In this document: positions 27,993 through 36,396 of the stretch, piece after piece
Numbering within the stretch: the first letter of the stretch is position 1
Layout: each line of letters opens with the position of its first letter
Assembly (NCBI GenBank): GCA_013361525.1
Contig: JABFXY010000192.1
Span: forward strand, 1-64,000
Direction of reading: 5' to 3'
From: Polyangiaceae bacterium
GTDB lineage: Bacteria; Myxococcota_A; Polyangia; Polyangiales; Polyangiaceae
Length of the DNA: 64,000 nt
The notes under the pieces: model-generated
The model's input: the letters and a program-made list of their open reading frames with translations, nothing else
Told to the model about the DNA's origin: nothing
The model's database searches: none
Program-made: the position numbers and the translations under genes

Positions 27993-28979
27993 TCAGAATC
28001 GTCCGCGCACGCCGATGAAGCCCGGCGCGACGACGGGGTCGATGACGATGCTCTTCGCGCTCGTCGCGGCGGCACCGGTGTTCGCGCTCGAGCCGCCCGG
28101 GCGCACCACGGCGAGCACGATGCCGGTCACGACCGCGGCGCCCGCGACGGCGAAGGTCACGGTGGAGGTCGTTCCGAGCGCCTCGGCGAAGTCGGCTTCG
28201 TCTTGATCGCTCGCGGGGCAATGCCCATCCACACATCGCTCTTCGAGCTCGCTGACCTTCGCGAGCGAGAGGCCGCCGGTCACCGCGCCCACGACCGTCG
28301 CTGCGCCGCCGACACTGAAGAGGACGATCGCCGGGACGAGCGAGCCTTGCTCCTCCTCCTGGACGGCTTCGGCGAGCTCGAGCCGCACCTCGACCTTCGC
28401 GCCTTCGACCGCTGAAAAGCGGCGCTCCGCGCGACGTTCGCCGTTGGTGACGACGACCACGTGCGAGCCGGGATCCACATCGATCGGTCCCGCAGGGAGT
28501 GGCCGCGGATTGCCGTCGATGGAGAGCTCCGCTCCCGTCGAGGCACCGACGATCGCGATGGCGACCTTCGGAATGCGCGCCTCGAGCGCCGTGAGCTCCG
28601 TCGCCGCCGCGCCGTACGCGTCACGAACCGCCGGCGCCATCTCGCGCGGGCGCGGCTCGGAGCCGAGACGCTCGTACATCGCCTTCGCCTCGACGAGCCT
28701 CCCGAGACCGACGAGGCACCGCGCGATGTAGACGCGGTGGGTGGGCGCGGCGTACCGCTCTTCCGCTTGCTGAATCTGCTCCAGCGCCTCGGCGAATCGG
28801 CCCTTGTGGTAGAGCTCGATGCCTTTCGTCGCGAGCTCGCGCGCGGCGTCCTTCGCGGCCTGCGAGGTGCCTGCGTCGGGCTGCGCCGATGCGGCCTCGC
28901 TGTTCACCACGATCGCCGCCGCGAGCGCGACAGCGACGAAGGTGAGGGGACGCGGCCCGACCAACATGCCGACATCCAT
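27993..28979 (-). CDS. TPR/PEGA-domain periplasmic protein, partner of Ser/Thr kinase
   Basis: A 328-residue protein from the ATG at 28979 (28967 is possible). It has a signal peptide to about residue 33 (ending EAASAQ), TPR helices from about 40 to 130 (GIELYHKGRFAEALEQIQQA), then a PEGA-like beta domain (IVGASTGAELSIDGNPRPLP; GSHVVVVTNGERRAERRF). Two hydrophobic segments follow near 225-250 and 290-310. It starts 47 bases after the kinase stop on the same strand. Kinase plus TPR/PEGA pairs are a recurring arrangement in Polyangiales; the function of the pair is not established. Confidence 0.85.
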   Translation of the reverse strand: MDVGMLVGPRPLTFVAVALAAAIVVNSEAASAQPDAGTSQAAKDAARELATKGIELYHKGRFAEALEQIQQAEERYAAPTHRVYIARCLVGLGRLVEAKAMYERLGSEPRPREMAPAVRDAYGAAATELTALEARIPKVAIAIVGASTGAELSIDGNPRPLPAGPIDVDPGSHVVVVTNGERRAERRFSAVEGAKVEVRLELAEAVQEEEQGSLVPAIVLFSVGGAATVVGAVTGGLSLAKVSELEERCVDGHCPASDQDEADFAEALGTTSTVTFAVAGAAVVTGIVLAVVRPGGSSANTGAAATSAKSIVIDPVVAPGFIGVRGRF

Positions 28980-29026
28980 AGTCGAATTCAGGTTCGAACG
29001 CCGCTCGTCTCGCGCGCGCGCCGGCC

Positions 29027-30706
29027 TCAATAGCCGAGGTCCAGACGCCTCGGTGAAGAGCCGTTGGACGTTGCCGTCGTCACTGGAGGTTTGTCGGAAT
29101 CCGCACGATGCGGCGCCGTCTTGAGGCCCGACGCGGTGACCGCCGGATGCACGCTCGGATGTGTGCTCGATCGCTGCTCGGTCGCGGTTGTCGAAGAGGG
29201 TGCGCTCGGCGCGCCGGGCGGCGCTGCGCTCGTGAGCGTGGTCGCGGCCGACGAGCCTTGTGGTGCGCCGGGCTGGGACGTCGCGGTAGCGATGGAGGGA
29301 GCCTCGCGGCCCGCGCGCATGGAGGACGAGCTGGCGGTCAATGACGCGCGGTCGTCGTACGCCTCGCCGCCGGTGCGCTTCGACGCGACCACCAAGCCGA
29401 CAATCAATACCGCCGCGAACGACGCGACGCCGGCCACGACGAGCGCGCGCCGGCTTCGTCGCGGCGCATCGGTCTCGATCGCAGCGAGCGGCGCCGCAGC
29501 GAATCGCCGCAGAGACTCGTCTTGAACCACCTGGCGCGCGATGCCGTCGTGTGTCCGCGTCCCCGCATCCGTCGATGCCTCGGCTGCGTCCGCAGGTCCC
29601 GCCGCCGGCGCCAGGATCGCGGTGGATCCGTAGCGAGGTGTCGGGGCCTCGGCCGATCCGCCTGGCTCCTTCGTGATCGCCGCGGCTGGCGGCGAAACAT
29701 CGGCGCCGGGTGACGATGGGTCGGCGACGAGCGTTTTGCCATCGTCGACGCTCTCCGCCGTCAGGACCGTCGGAGCCTCGTTGGGCGAGCCCACGACCGT
29801 CGGTGCATCGTGGGGGCCCGGCTTCGCGTCGGAGCTCAACGGCGCTCGTGTCGGGCCTGTCGCGCTGAGTGTCGGCGCGCCTACTGCTTCACCGAAGGCC
29901 TTCGCGAGCTCGCGCGCCGACGCGAACCGCCCGCTCGGATCGTGGCAAAGCCCCTGCGCGAAGAACGCGTCGACCGATGCAGGCAGGCTCGGGTCGATCT
30001 CGGTCGCGAGCGGACGCGTGCCCCTCCGAATGCGATCGAGGACGATGGGCAGCGAGGGTCCTTCGAACGCGATCTTGCCGGTGATGGCGTAAAACAGAAT
30101 CGCGGCGAACGACCAGAGATCCGACCGGTAGTCGAGATCGATCGCGCCGTTCGCTTGCTCGGGGCTCATGTAAAACGGCGAGCCGAGGAGCTCGCCGGCC
30201 ATCGTGACGTGCCCGTCGAACGTCGCGAGCTTCGCGATGCCGAAGTCGAGGATCTTGACGAGCTCTTCGTCACCCGCTTTCGCCAGGAAGAGATTTGCGG
30301 GCTTGAGGTCGCGGTGGACGACGCCGGCTTCGTGCGCGGCCCCGAGGCCCTTGGCGATTTGATCCGCGAGCCACGATGCGACAGGAGCCGACAAACGCTT
30401 CTCGCGACGGAGGCGCCGGTCGACGCCTTCGCCGTCGAGCAGCTCCATCACGATGAACGCGGTGCCGTCGTCCTCGCCGTGATCGAAGACCTGCACGACG
30501 TGGGGGCTGCGAAGGCGGGCCGCGGCCTTCGCCTCGCGTTGAAAGCGGGCGCGCGCCATGTCGCTTTCGCCGAGCGCGGCGACGATGAGCTTCACCGCGA
30601 CCGAACGATCGAGGGAGAGGTCTCGTCCGACCCAAAGCTCACCCATCGCGCCGCGCGCGAGGGGCCGCTCGAGCCGATACCTGGCGGCTAACGTCGCACC
30701 GTGCAT
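29027..30706 (-). CDS. Transmembrane Hanks-type Ser/Thr protein kinase
   Basis: A 559-residue kinase. Domain 1-270 has all catalytic elements: glycine loop LARGAMGELWVGRD, lysine in VAVKLIV, HRDLKPANLF, DFG in ILDFGIAK, and GSPFYMSPEQ. A Pro/Ala/Ser/Thr-rich stretch with possible phosphosites follows to about 420, then one TM segment (ALVVAGVASFAAVLIVGLVV) and an external Ser/Thr/Ala-rich tail. No PASTA or other sensor domain is present. Likely cytoplasmic kinase anchored in the inner membrane. It is cotranscribed with the TPR/PEGA gene. Confidence 0.93.
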   Translation of the reverse strand: MHGATLAARYRLERPLARGAMGELWVGRDLSLDRSVAVKLIVAALGESDMARARFQREAKAAARLRSPHVVQVFDHGEDDGTAFIVMELLDGEGVDRRLRREKRLSAPVASWLADQIAKGLGAAHEAGVVHRDLKPANLFLAKAGDEELVKILDFGIAKLATFDGHVTMAGELLGSPFYMSPEQANGAIDLDYRSDLWSFAAILFYAITGKIAFEGPSLPIVLDRIRRGTRPLATEIDPSLPASVDAFFAQGLCHDPSGRFASARELAKAFGEAVGAPTLSATGPTRAPLSSDAKPGPHDAPTVVGSPNEAPTVLTAESVDDGKTLVADPSSPGADVSPPAAAITKEPGGSAEAPTPRYGSTAILAPAAGPADAAEASTDAGTRTHDGIARQVVQDESLRRFAAAPLAAIETDAPRRSRRALVVAGVASFAAVLIVGLVVASKRTGGEAYDDRASLTASSSSMRAGREAPSIATATSQPGAPQGSSAATTLTSAAPPGAPSAPSSTTATEQRSSTHPSVHPAVTASGLKTAPHRADSDKPPVTTATSNGSSPRRLDLGY

Positions 30707-30850
30707 CAGTAGGTGAGTCCCGAGGAGCGCGGAATCATCGCACGCTCATGCACATACGGGCCACTCGAACGTCGCGCTGTTGGGCAATCGTCCAACTCGA
30801 GCACGCGTGTATCGACCTCGAAATCCGGCCCGCGCTCGAATGCTGCGGTG

Positions 30851-31684
30851 TCATCGAAACGTGCACTCCTCCAGCGCGGCTTCGAGCACCGCGTCTCCGG
30901 CTTCGTTCACGCGGTCGCGGATCACGACGCGCCCCTCGACGACGACCTCCGCGTCACCGCTCTGCGAGGGCTCGGCAGCACCACTTCGCATCGTGCAAGT
31001 CACCTTCGGATCACGCGATGTCGCGGAAGGAGCGAGCGTCACCTCGTGTGTCTCCGTCGCTCCAGCGCCTTCCAGGGTGATCGTCGCAATCCAAACGACG
31101 ACGCCGCGCACGCGGACGCGCTGCCCGCTCCACTTCGATCGTCCGCTGACGGCCGCGCTCGAGAATGTCGAAATCGGCACGCTTTCGCCGTTGGTCGGCG
31201 GTCCCGGTGCTTTCGGATCTTCGGCGGGGCCTGCGCCGGCGCCTGCTATCTCCCGACACGCGCGACGATCCGCGGGCGTGCTGCTCTCGTTTGCTACCGT
31301 CGGCTCGAGCACCACGCCGACCACCCATGCCTCGGTGCCGCCTTGCAGGTACTTCGACTCGACGGCGCGCTCGACGCGGAAGGACGTGCAGCTCGAAGCA
31401 TCGACGACCGCCCATTCGTAGAAGTCGCCGTGGACGCGGGTCGCTTTCCCGAGCTGCCCTTCGAGGATCGCGAGCGCGGCATCCCAACGATCGAGCGGCC
31501 GCACCATGCCTTTCGCCGCCGAGACGCGGTCACTCGTGAGCGTGCCGGTGAAGGGCGCCGGCTTCGCGGGTGGCGAGCCGGACGCGAGCTCGCCGCGCGC
31601 GTCCTCTCGATCGCAGCACGCAAGCGCGAGCGTGACGAGCAGCGTCACGGCCGAAGAGGCGACGTTGCGCTTACGAAGGCTCAA
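30851..31684 (-). CDS. Lipoprotein with OB-fold (tRNA_anti-like) C-terminus
   Basis: A 277-residue protein. The start is a TTG at 31684 that overlaps the stop of the OmpA-like gene as TTGA, indicating translational coupling. Signal peptide with lipobox LALACC (Cys23/24). The C-terminal part, from about 160, reads as an OB-fold of the tRNA_anti-like type: WSGQRVRVRGVVVWIATITL and GDAEVVVEGRVVIRDRV, closing with a cysteine. Such domains in lipoproteins bind unknown ligands. Nothing catalytic is visible. Confidence 0.7.
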   Translation of the reverse strand: MSLRKRNVASSAVTLLVTLALACCDREDARGELASGSPPAKPAPFTGTLTSDRVSAAKGMVRPLDRWDAALAILEGQLGKATRVHGDFYEWAVVDASSCTSFRVERAVESKYLQGGTEAWVVGVVLEPTVANESSTPADRRACREIAGAGAGPAEDPKAPGPPTNGESVPISTFSSAAVSGRSKWSGQRVRVRGVVVWIATITLEGAGATETHEVTLAPSATSRDPKVTCTMRSGAAEPSQSGDAEVVVEGRVVIRDRVNEAGDAVLEAALEECTFR

Positions 31685-32568
31685 ATCGGCTTTGAGCTAC
31701 CTTGAGCGGGAGCGGGCAGCTCGGCGCGTTTGACGATTTGAAAATCGACGCGGCGGTTGCGCCCCGCGTCAGGCGACGAACCTGACACGATCGGTAGCTC
31801 CGTTCCGCTGTCGACCACCATGAGCCGCTCTTTCGGCACGCCTTTCTTCACCAGGTAGGCAAAAACGGCCTCCGCGCGGCGCTTGCCGATGCCTTTCTGT
31901 TCTTGGAAGGCGTGGCCACGCACCTGGACGATCTCGAGCTCGGGGTGCTCGATCACGACCTGCGCGACGGCGTCCAGCAGCGGGCTCGACGCCGGCTGCA
32001 GCGCGGCGCTGCCCTTCCGAAACTGGACCTGTTCGAGGATGACCGGGTCGGTGTTCACGAGCCCGATGAAGGTGGCAGGGCACCCGTCGGACGAGATCCG
32101 ACCGGGCTCGTTCGGACACTTATCGATGGGGTCGGCGACGCCATCCTCGTCTCTATCGACGAAAGGAGGCTCGACGTGCGGCGCCCACGTCGAGCTCGCG
32201 GATACGGTGGCGCTCGGTCGCGGCGCTTCGTTCGTCGAGTGTGCGACGGTCGGATCCGGCGTCGTGCACGCGAGCGTGCTCAACGCAGCAGCGGCGAGGG
32301 GAGCCAGTGAGCGGCGGCGCGATGCCCTCGGTGTCTGCTCGGATCGAAAGACCGCAGAGCCATCCTCACCCGCGTGAATGCGCGCGCAGCAGGATCCACC
32401 ATGCACGAGCAACAGTGCTGTCGCCTCGCGCTCGGTGACCCTCGACAGATCGACGACGGCTCGCGCACACGACGCGCAGTGCCGGCTTCCGCCATAGCGG
32501 GCCATGCCGTCCCACGGCTCCGGACACGGGGCTTCGACGCGGAGGCGCACGACCATGGGCGCGATCAT
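31681..32568 (-). CDS. OmpA-family protein with N-terminal CxxC-type cytosolic motif
   Basis: A 295-residue protein from the ATG at 32568; the ATG at 32556 is also possible. The N-terminus carries an unusual cysteine module: C15-PEPWDGM, C31-ASC34, VVDLSRVTEREA, C60C61ARI. The same spacing pattern is found ahead of other envelope domains in Bacteroidota and myxobacteria, with unknown function. A hydrophobic stretch with lipobox-like STLAC (Cys101) follows, then a Ca-type loop DRDEDGVADPIDKCPNEPG, and an OmpA peptidoglycan-binding domain (VRGHAFQEQKGIGKRRAEAV; NRRVDFQIV). It overlaps the OB-fold gene. Confidence 0.8.
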   Translation of the reverse strand: MIAPMVVRLRVEAPCPEPWDGMARYGGSRHCASCARAVVDLSRVTEREATALLLVHGGSCCARIHAGEDGSAVFRSEQTPRASRRRSLAPLAAAALSTLACTTPDPTVAHSTNEAPRPSATVSASSTWAPHVEPPFVDRDEDGVADPIDKCPNEPGRISSDGCPATFIGLVNTDPVILEQVQFRKGSAALQPASSPLLDAVAQVVIEHPELEIVQVRGHAFQEQKGIGKRRAEAVFAYLVKKGVPKERLMVVDSGTELPIVSGSSPDAGRNRRVDFQIVKRAELPAPAQGSSKPI

Positions 32569-32653
32569 ACGCAAGCGGGACCGCCGCCCGGAAGTCGCGT
32601 CCGTGCTCGGCGTGGGAACCGCGCTCGCTGTTTTAGGTGGTACCGTGCGGGCG

Positions 32654-33520
32654 ATGTCGAGGCCGCTGACCACGGCTCATGTGGCCGGCGTAGGTCTTGT
32701 CTGCGCCGTTCTCGGCTATCTCGGTGCGAGCCTCGGGCACCGGGGCGAGGCCGAGCAGGTTGTGCCGCCGGGATCCGCGACGGCACTGTCGTCGACTGCG
32801 TCTGCTCCACCGTCCGCGCCCGCGATCATCGAAGCGACCGCGGCGGCGAGTACATCGCCCGCACCTCCCGATGCGCTCGCCGCGGTGCGCGCAGGTGATC
32901 TCACCGCGCTGAAGCAGCTCGAATTGCGCTCCCCGCGTGAGCGAACGATCGACGAGGCGCTCGCGCTCGAGGCCGGCTACGCCGTTCGCGCCCGCGACGC
33001 GGCAACCGCGCTCGTCGCCGATCTCGAAGCGGATCGGACCTTGCTCGAGGATCCGAGCACGATGCTCCACGTCTACAAGGTCGCGTTCGATGCACGCGCG
33101 GCTCCGTCGCTGCTCGGCGGGATGGCGCACATCCCGAGCCCGACCGTCGCCGACTTTCTCTACGACGTCGCGACGGCCGGAGACCCTGGCGCGAGCCTCT
33201 CGATCCTCGCGAGCGATCTGCTCGCGGGACGCGACGTCTTTCCGCGTGCGTCGAAGGGCCTTCGCATCGCGGTGGATCTGCGCGCGGCGCCCGATTGTTG
33301 GAAGCGCGGCGAGGCGCTGCGTCGCGCAGTGGACGACGCCGACGAGCGCGTGTTGCCCATCATCGCCCTGCTAGCCGAGACGACTGGTTGCGGCGCGGAC
33401 AAAAAGGCCGATTGCAATGCGTGCCTGCGCAGCCCGCCTTACGACGCGCTGATCGAGGACGTGCGGAGAGCCGCGAAAGAGCGGCCCTTCACCCCGCCGT
33501 GGAGGCCCGCGAAACGCTGA
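32654..33520 (+). CDS. Membrane-anchored helical hypothetical protein
   Basis: A 288-residue protein from the ATG at 32654. One N-terminal hydrophobic segment (TAHVAGVGLVCAVLGYLGASLG) acts as a signal anchor and is followed by an Ala/Pro/Ser linker to about 70. The rest is helical and Ala/Leu/Asp-rich (AVRAGDLTALKQLELRSPRE; ALALEAGYAVRARDAATALV), resembling solenoid repeats, with four cysteines near the end (CGADKKADCNAC). Family unknown. It is divergent from the OmpA-family gene, 85 bp apart. Confidence 0.65.
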   Translation: MSRPLTTAHVAGVGLVCAVLGYLGASLGHRGEAEQVVPPGSATALSSTASAPPSAPAIIEATAAASTSPAPPDALAAVRAGDLTALKQLELRSPRERTIDEALALEAGYAVRARDAATALVADLEADRTLLEDPSTMLHVYKVAFDARAAPSLLGGMAHIPSPTVADFLYDVATAGDPGASLSILASDLLAGRDVFPRASKGLRIAVDLRAAPDCWKRGEALRRAVDDADERVLPIIALLAETTGCGADKKADCNACLRSPPYDALIEDVRRAAKERPFTPPWRPAKR

Positions 33521-33524
33521 CGCT

Positions 33525-34271
33525 TCAGCGCGGGTCGGCGCAGCAGCGGAAGCCCGTCGAATAGTCGCGGTAATACGTGTCGTGACCGCTCGCGGCGTAG
33601 TCGCATCCTTCGCCGAGCAAGCTCGTGTCGAGGTAATAGCCGCCGCGCATGGTGCCCGACGGGTTCGACGTCCACTCGTGGACGTTGCCGACCATGTCGA
33701 AGACGCCCGCTTCGCTCTCGCATTGACCGAATCGACCCGTGCGCGCGACCGCGCCGGCGACGAGGTGCAAGCGCGGATCGTTCATCGGATCGAAGCCCCA
33801 CGACGTCCCTTCTGCGGAGGATCGGAGGATCGACGCGAGCGGCTCCGCCCCGCGATCGTTGCACGCGCCGGCTCGCCTGCGATTGCCGTACGGAAACTGC
33901 GTTGCCGGTCGACCTTTGCACGCAGCCTTCCACTCGCCGTCGGAGCAGAGGCGTTTGTCGGCCGCGGCGCAGGCGCGAGCGGCGTCGGCTTGCGCGATGT
34001 ACGCCTGCGGGACGACCCCGCGCGACGACCGGGCTCGCACGCGCGCGCCCTCGGGCGACTTGTTCGCGGGCCAAACGCGAACGACGGCGCCGCGCTCGGA
34101 GATCTCTTCGAGGTGAGCCTCGAACCGATCGACGCAGAACGACCCGTCGACGAGCGCCATCATCTCCGGGCACGTCGCCGGCGCGTTCGCCGTTGTCTGC
34201 GCGGCGCCGCTCGCGTGAAACAGCATCGGCGCGAGGAGCGCTCCGATGACGGCGATCACGCGGCCCTGCAT
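33525..34271 (-). CDS. Secreted SUMF1/formylglycine-generating-enzyme-like protein
   Basis: A 248-residue protein with an N-terminal signal peptide (ending HASGAAQ). The SUMF1 fold is recognised from KRLCSDGEWKAACKG, GVFDMVGNVHEWTSNPSGTM, RGGYYLD and terminal STGFRCC. Catalytic formylglycine-generating enzymes use two active-site cysteines; here one cysteine lies in EGCDYAASGH and another pair sits at the C-terminus, so activity is uncertain. In myxobacteria many such domains are non-enzymatic or act in other modifications. It follows the TspO-like gene on the same strand after 48 bases. Confidence 0.8.
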   Translation of the reverse strand: MQGRVIAVIGALLAPMLFHASGAAQTTANAPATCPEMMALVDGSFCVDRFEAHLEEISERGAVVRVWPANKSPEGARVRARSSRGVVPQAYIAQADAARACAAADKRLCSDGEWKAACKGRPATQFPYGNRRRAGACNDRGAEPLASILRSSAEGTSWGFDPMNDPRLHLVAGAVARTGRFGQCESEAGVFDMVGNVHEWTSNPSGTMRGGYYLDTSLLGEGCDYAASGHDTYYRDYSTGFRCCADPR

Positions 34272-34319
34272 CGGCCGGAGCCTACGCCGAGCCGTGTTCG
34301 ATGACGAGCGCGCGCCGCC

Positions 34320-35153
34320 TCAGCGCTCCGCGAGGTGACGGCGCCCGCGCGCAACGCCGAGCCCGATCGCGGTGGCCGCACAGACGATCGTGGCGGTGAG
34401 GGCGGAGGCCGCGACGAGCGGCATCGCGCGGTACTCCTCGAGGAACACCGCGAAGCTGCCCCATGCGATCGCAGCCGGCAGAATCGGGTCGCGTACGCGC
34501 AGGGCGAGCGTCGCGACGATGCCCGTCGCGGCGATGGTCATACCGGCTGCCCAGGGCCCTTCGACGTCGTGCGTGAGTAGGCCGTGCTTCGTGAGCGCGA
34601 GCGCTACGTTCGCGATCGTCGTGAGGGTGATCCAGCCGAGGAACAGCGAAAACGGCGCGCGGATTCGCGTCGGCTTGCCTGTCTCGATGAACGCGGTCGC
34701 GCGTGCATACATCACCAGCGCGCAGCCGAGGACCGCGACGATGACCGCGACGCTGAGCGCGAGCTGGTCCGTCCGGAACGCGATGATCCAGCCGGTCGCG
34801 AGGATGAGCGCCGCGATGAGCGGTCGATCGAGCTCGTCGAAGATCTCCACCTCTCGTTGGGCGGGCAGCAGCTGGATCACGGCGTACGCGATGAAGGCGG
34901 CGTAAATCACCGGCCAGATCCAGAACGCGTAGCTCGCCGGGACGAACGCGTTGTCGTACCGGTTGGTGATGACCTCATCACCGGGCAGCTGCAGTAGCGG
35001 CGACAGCAGGCTGAACGCCGTGTGGAGCACGACGACGACGAGCGTCGTCCAGCGCAAAAGTAGCGAGCCTTTTTCCACGACCACGTTGAAAAGAGCAGCA
35101 AGAGCGGCGCCAGCGCTCACTCCGACGACAAACGAACGCTCCTTGTGCGGCAC
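34320..35153 (-). CDS. TspO/tryptophan-rich-sensory-like membrane protein
   Basis: About 277 residues from the GTG at 35153, or 266 from the GTG at 35120; no ATG precedes the first TM segment. About eight TM segments are visible. The segment SYAFWIWPVIYAAFIAYAVI after NAFVPA matches the TspO-related proteins annotated as tryptophan-rich sensory proteins (typical text: F-P-GY-FSIW--IY). Relatives bind porphyrins or lipids; the function of the long bacterial form is uncharacterised. Nothing between 35154 and 35346 codes; that gap holds a palindrome. Confidence 0.65.
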   Translation of the reverse strand: MPHKERSFVVGVSAGAALAALFNVVVEKGSLLLRWTTLVVVVLHTAFSLLSPLLQLPGDEVITNRYDNAFVPASYAFWIWPVIYAAFIAYAVIQLLPAQREVEIFDELDRPLIAALILATGWIIAFRTDQLALSVAVIVAVLGCALVMYARATAFIETGKPTRIRAPFSLFLGWITLTTIANVALALTKHGLLTHDVEGPWAAGMTIAATGIVATLALRVRDPILPAAIAWGSFAVFLEEYRAMPLVAASALTATIVCAATAIGLGVARGRRHLAER

Positions 35154-35286
35154 GATTGCGTCAGCCGTTGGTTTCGCGCGGTAAATCGCGCGCGGCTCGT
35201 CGCATCGAGGGACGCGCGGCCCATCCGCCACGCGGCAAGACGGTGACGGAAGGTTCGCTGCATGCGACCATGCGGCAAATTGGCTC

Positions 35287-35302
35287 GCCGTGCGCGCACG
35301 GC
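35287..35302. promoter_or_regulatory. Perfect palindrome in divergent promoter region
   Basis: GCCGTGCG followed by its exact reverse complement CGCACGGC, 16 bp with no spacer, flanked on both sides by GCTCG-like sequence. It lies in the divergent interval between the TspO-like gene and the lipoprotein starting at 35347. It may be an operator, but palindromes of G and C arise easily at this base composition. Confidence 0.3.
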
Positions 35303-35346
35303 TCGCCCCGCGAATCACCCGATGAAAGAGCGCAGCGCCTGCGGAG

Positions 35347-35997
35347 ATGACGCAACGCAAGTCGAGCGAAGATAGGTCGATGCCGGATTCACCCAGCCCG
35401 GCCGGGACGCTGCTGCCTCGTCGTGCAGTGCTCGCGCTGTTTCCCGCAGCGTTGGGCACGTTCGTGCTCGGCGCGCTCGGGTGCAAAGGGAGCCCGACCA
35501 TCGTCGTGCCGGAGATCCCCGACGAACCCTTGCCCGACGAGTCGCCGGCGCGGGCGTTCGTCGGCAGCTATCGTTTCGTCGGAGGTGACGTCGAGCGCGC
35601 GGCGGTAGACCGCGCGATCGACACGGCGATCGCCGACATGAACGGGCTCGTACGCGGCATCGCGCGGGATCGATTGGTCGCGGCCAACGGCGTTCCGAGC
35701 GAGCTCGCCATCGTCGGCGGCGGCAACCTCCTCGCGGTGGTCGTCGATCGGCTCCCGTACACCGGAAGGCTCGACGGCATCGCCACCAAGGTGAAGACGT
35801 CGACCGGCGACGTGATGGACATGCGCTACCAGATAGGCCCGATCATCGAGCAGGTCTTCTTCGACAGCGAGAAGGGCCGCGTGAATCGCTTCGAGCTTCG
35901 CGGGACGCAGCTCGTGATGCACGTCCGCGTTCACGCGCAGGTGTTGCCGCGCGAGGTCGTCTACGACCTCACGTTCGAGCGCGTCGTGCCGGCCTGA
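35347..35997 (+). CDS. Putative Tat-exported lipoprotein
   Basis: A 216-residue protein (ATG at 35347; 35380 is an alternative). The leader has a twin arginine (LLPRRAVLALFPAALG) and ends in lipobox LGALGC (Cys46), so it may be a Tat-dependent lipoprotein. The mature domain of about 160 residues is mixed alpha/beta (GSYRFVGGDVERAAVDRAID; YTGRLDGIATKVKTSTGDVM). No family recognised. It converges with the small lipoprotein gene that ends at 36001. Confidence 0.65.
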   Translation: MTQRKSSEDRSMPDSPSPAGTLLPRRAVLALFPAALGTFVLGALGCKGSPTIVVPEIPDEPLPDESPARAFVGSYRFVGGDVERAAVDRAIDTAIADMNGLVRGIARDRLVAANGVPSELAIVGGGNLLAVVVDRLPYTGRLDGIATKVKTSTGDVMDMRYQIGPIIEQVFFDSEKGRVNRFELRGTQLVMHVRVHAQVLPREVVYDLTFERVVPA

Positions 35998-36000
35998 TCG

Positions 36001-36339
36001 TCAGTTCGGCACGCACGCGGGCGCGCCGCAGACCATGGGGCACATCACGCCCGGCTTCGCGGCCTTTTGACAAGCGTTCGGCGGGCACTCTTCGCAGCGC
36101 TGGCCCGTGGGGCAGCCGCCACAGGGGTCGGAGCCGGGTGCGCCGGCGGATGCAGACGGCGCGGACGCGGTCGGCGTCGAAGGCGCGCCGGTGTCGATCG
36201 GCGCGACGTCCGTCGGCTGCGGAGACGCGGTCGCCGCCGCCGTGTCGTCGGTCGGAGGAGCATCGCTCGCGTCGCGTGTGCTCGACGAAGGGGAGCACGA
36301 CACAACCGCGAGGAGAGCGAGCCAACCGACAGGGCGCAT
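36001..36339 (-). CDS. Small lipoprotein with Cys-rich tail
   Basis: A 112-residue lipoprotein: lipobox LAVVSC (Cys15), then a 55-residue Ala/Pro/Ser/Thr/Asp linker, then a compact tail with about nine cysteines (CGGCPTGQRCEECPPNAC). The cysteine spacing implies a disulfide-knotted surface domain. No family is recognised. It is divergent from the YkgJ-family gene, 57 bp apart. Confidence 0.65.
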   Translation of the reverse strand: MRPVGWLALLAVVSCSPSSSTRDASDAPPTDDTAAATASPQPTDVAPIDTGAPSTPTASAPSASAGAPGSDPCGGCPTGQRCEECPPNACQKAAKPGVMCPMVCGAPACVPN

Positions 36340-36396
36340 GCCGACGGTCTACCACCCCACGGCGCCGTTGGCTCCAGCTGCTACGATGGCGCGCCT

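Noticed and set aside
33525..34271. Active formylglycine-generating enzyme for a sulfatase
   Set aside because: No sulfatase gene is nearby, the protein has a signal peptide, and the active-site cysteine pair is not clearly conserved; called only as SUMF1-like.
36067..36396. N-terminal extension of the YkgJ-family protein
   Set aside because: Arg-rich, antisense to the small Cys-rich lipoprotein; a clean ATG at 36397 begins the conserved protein.
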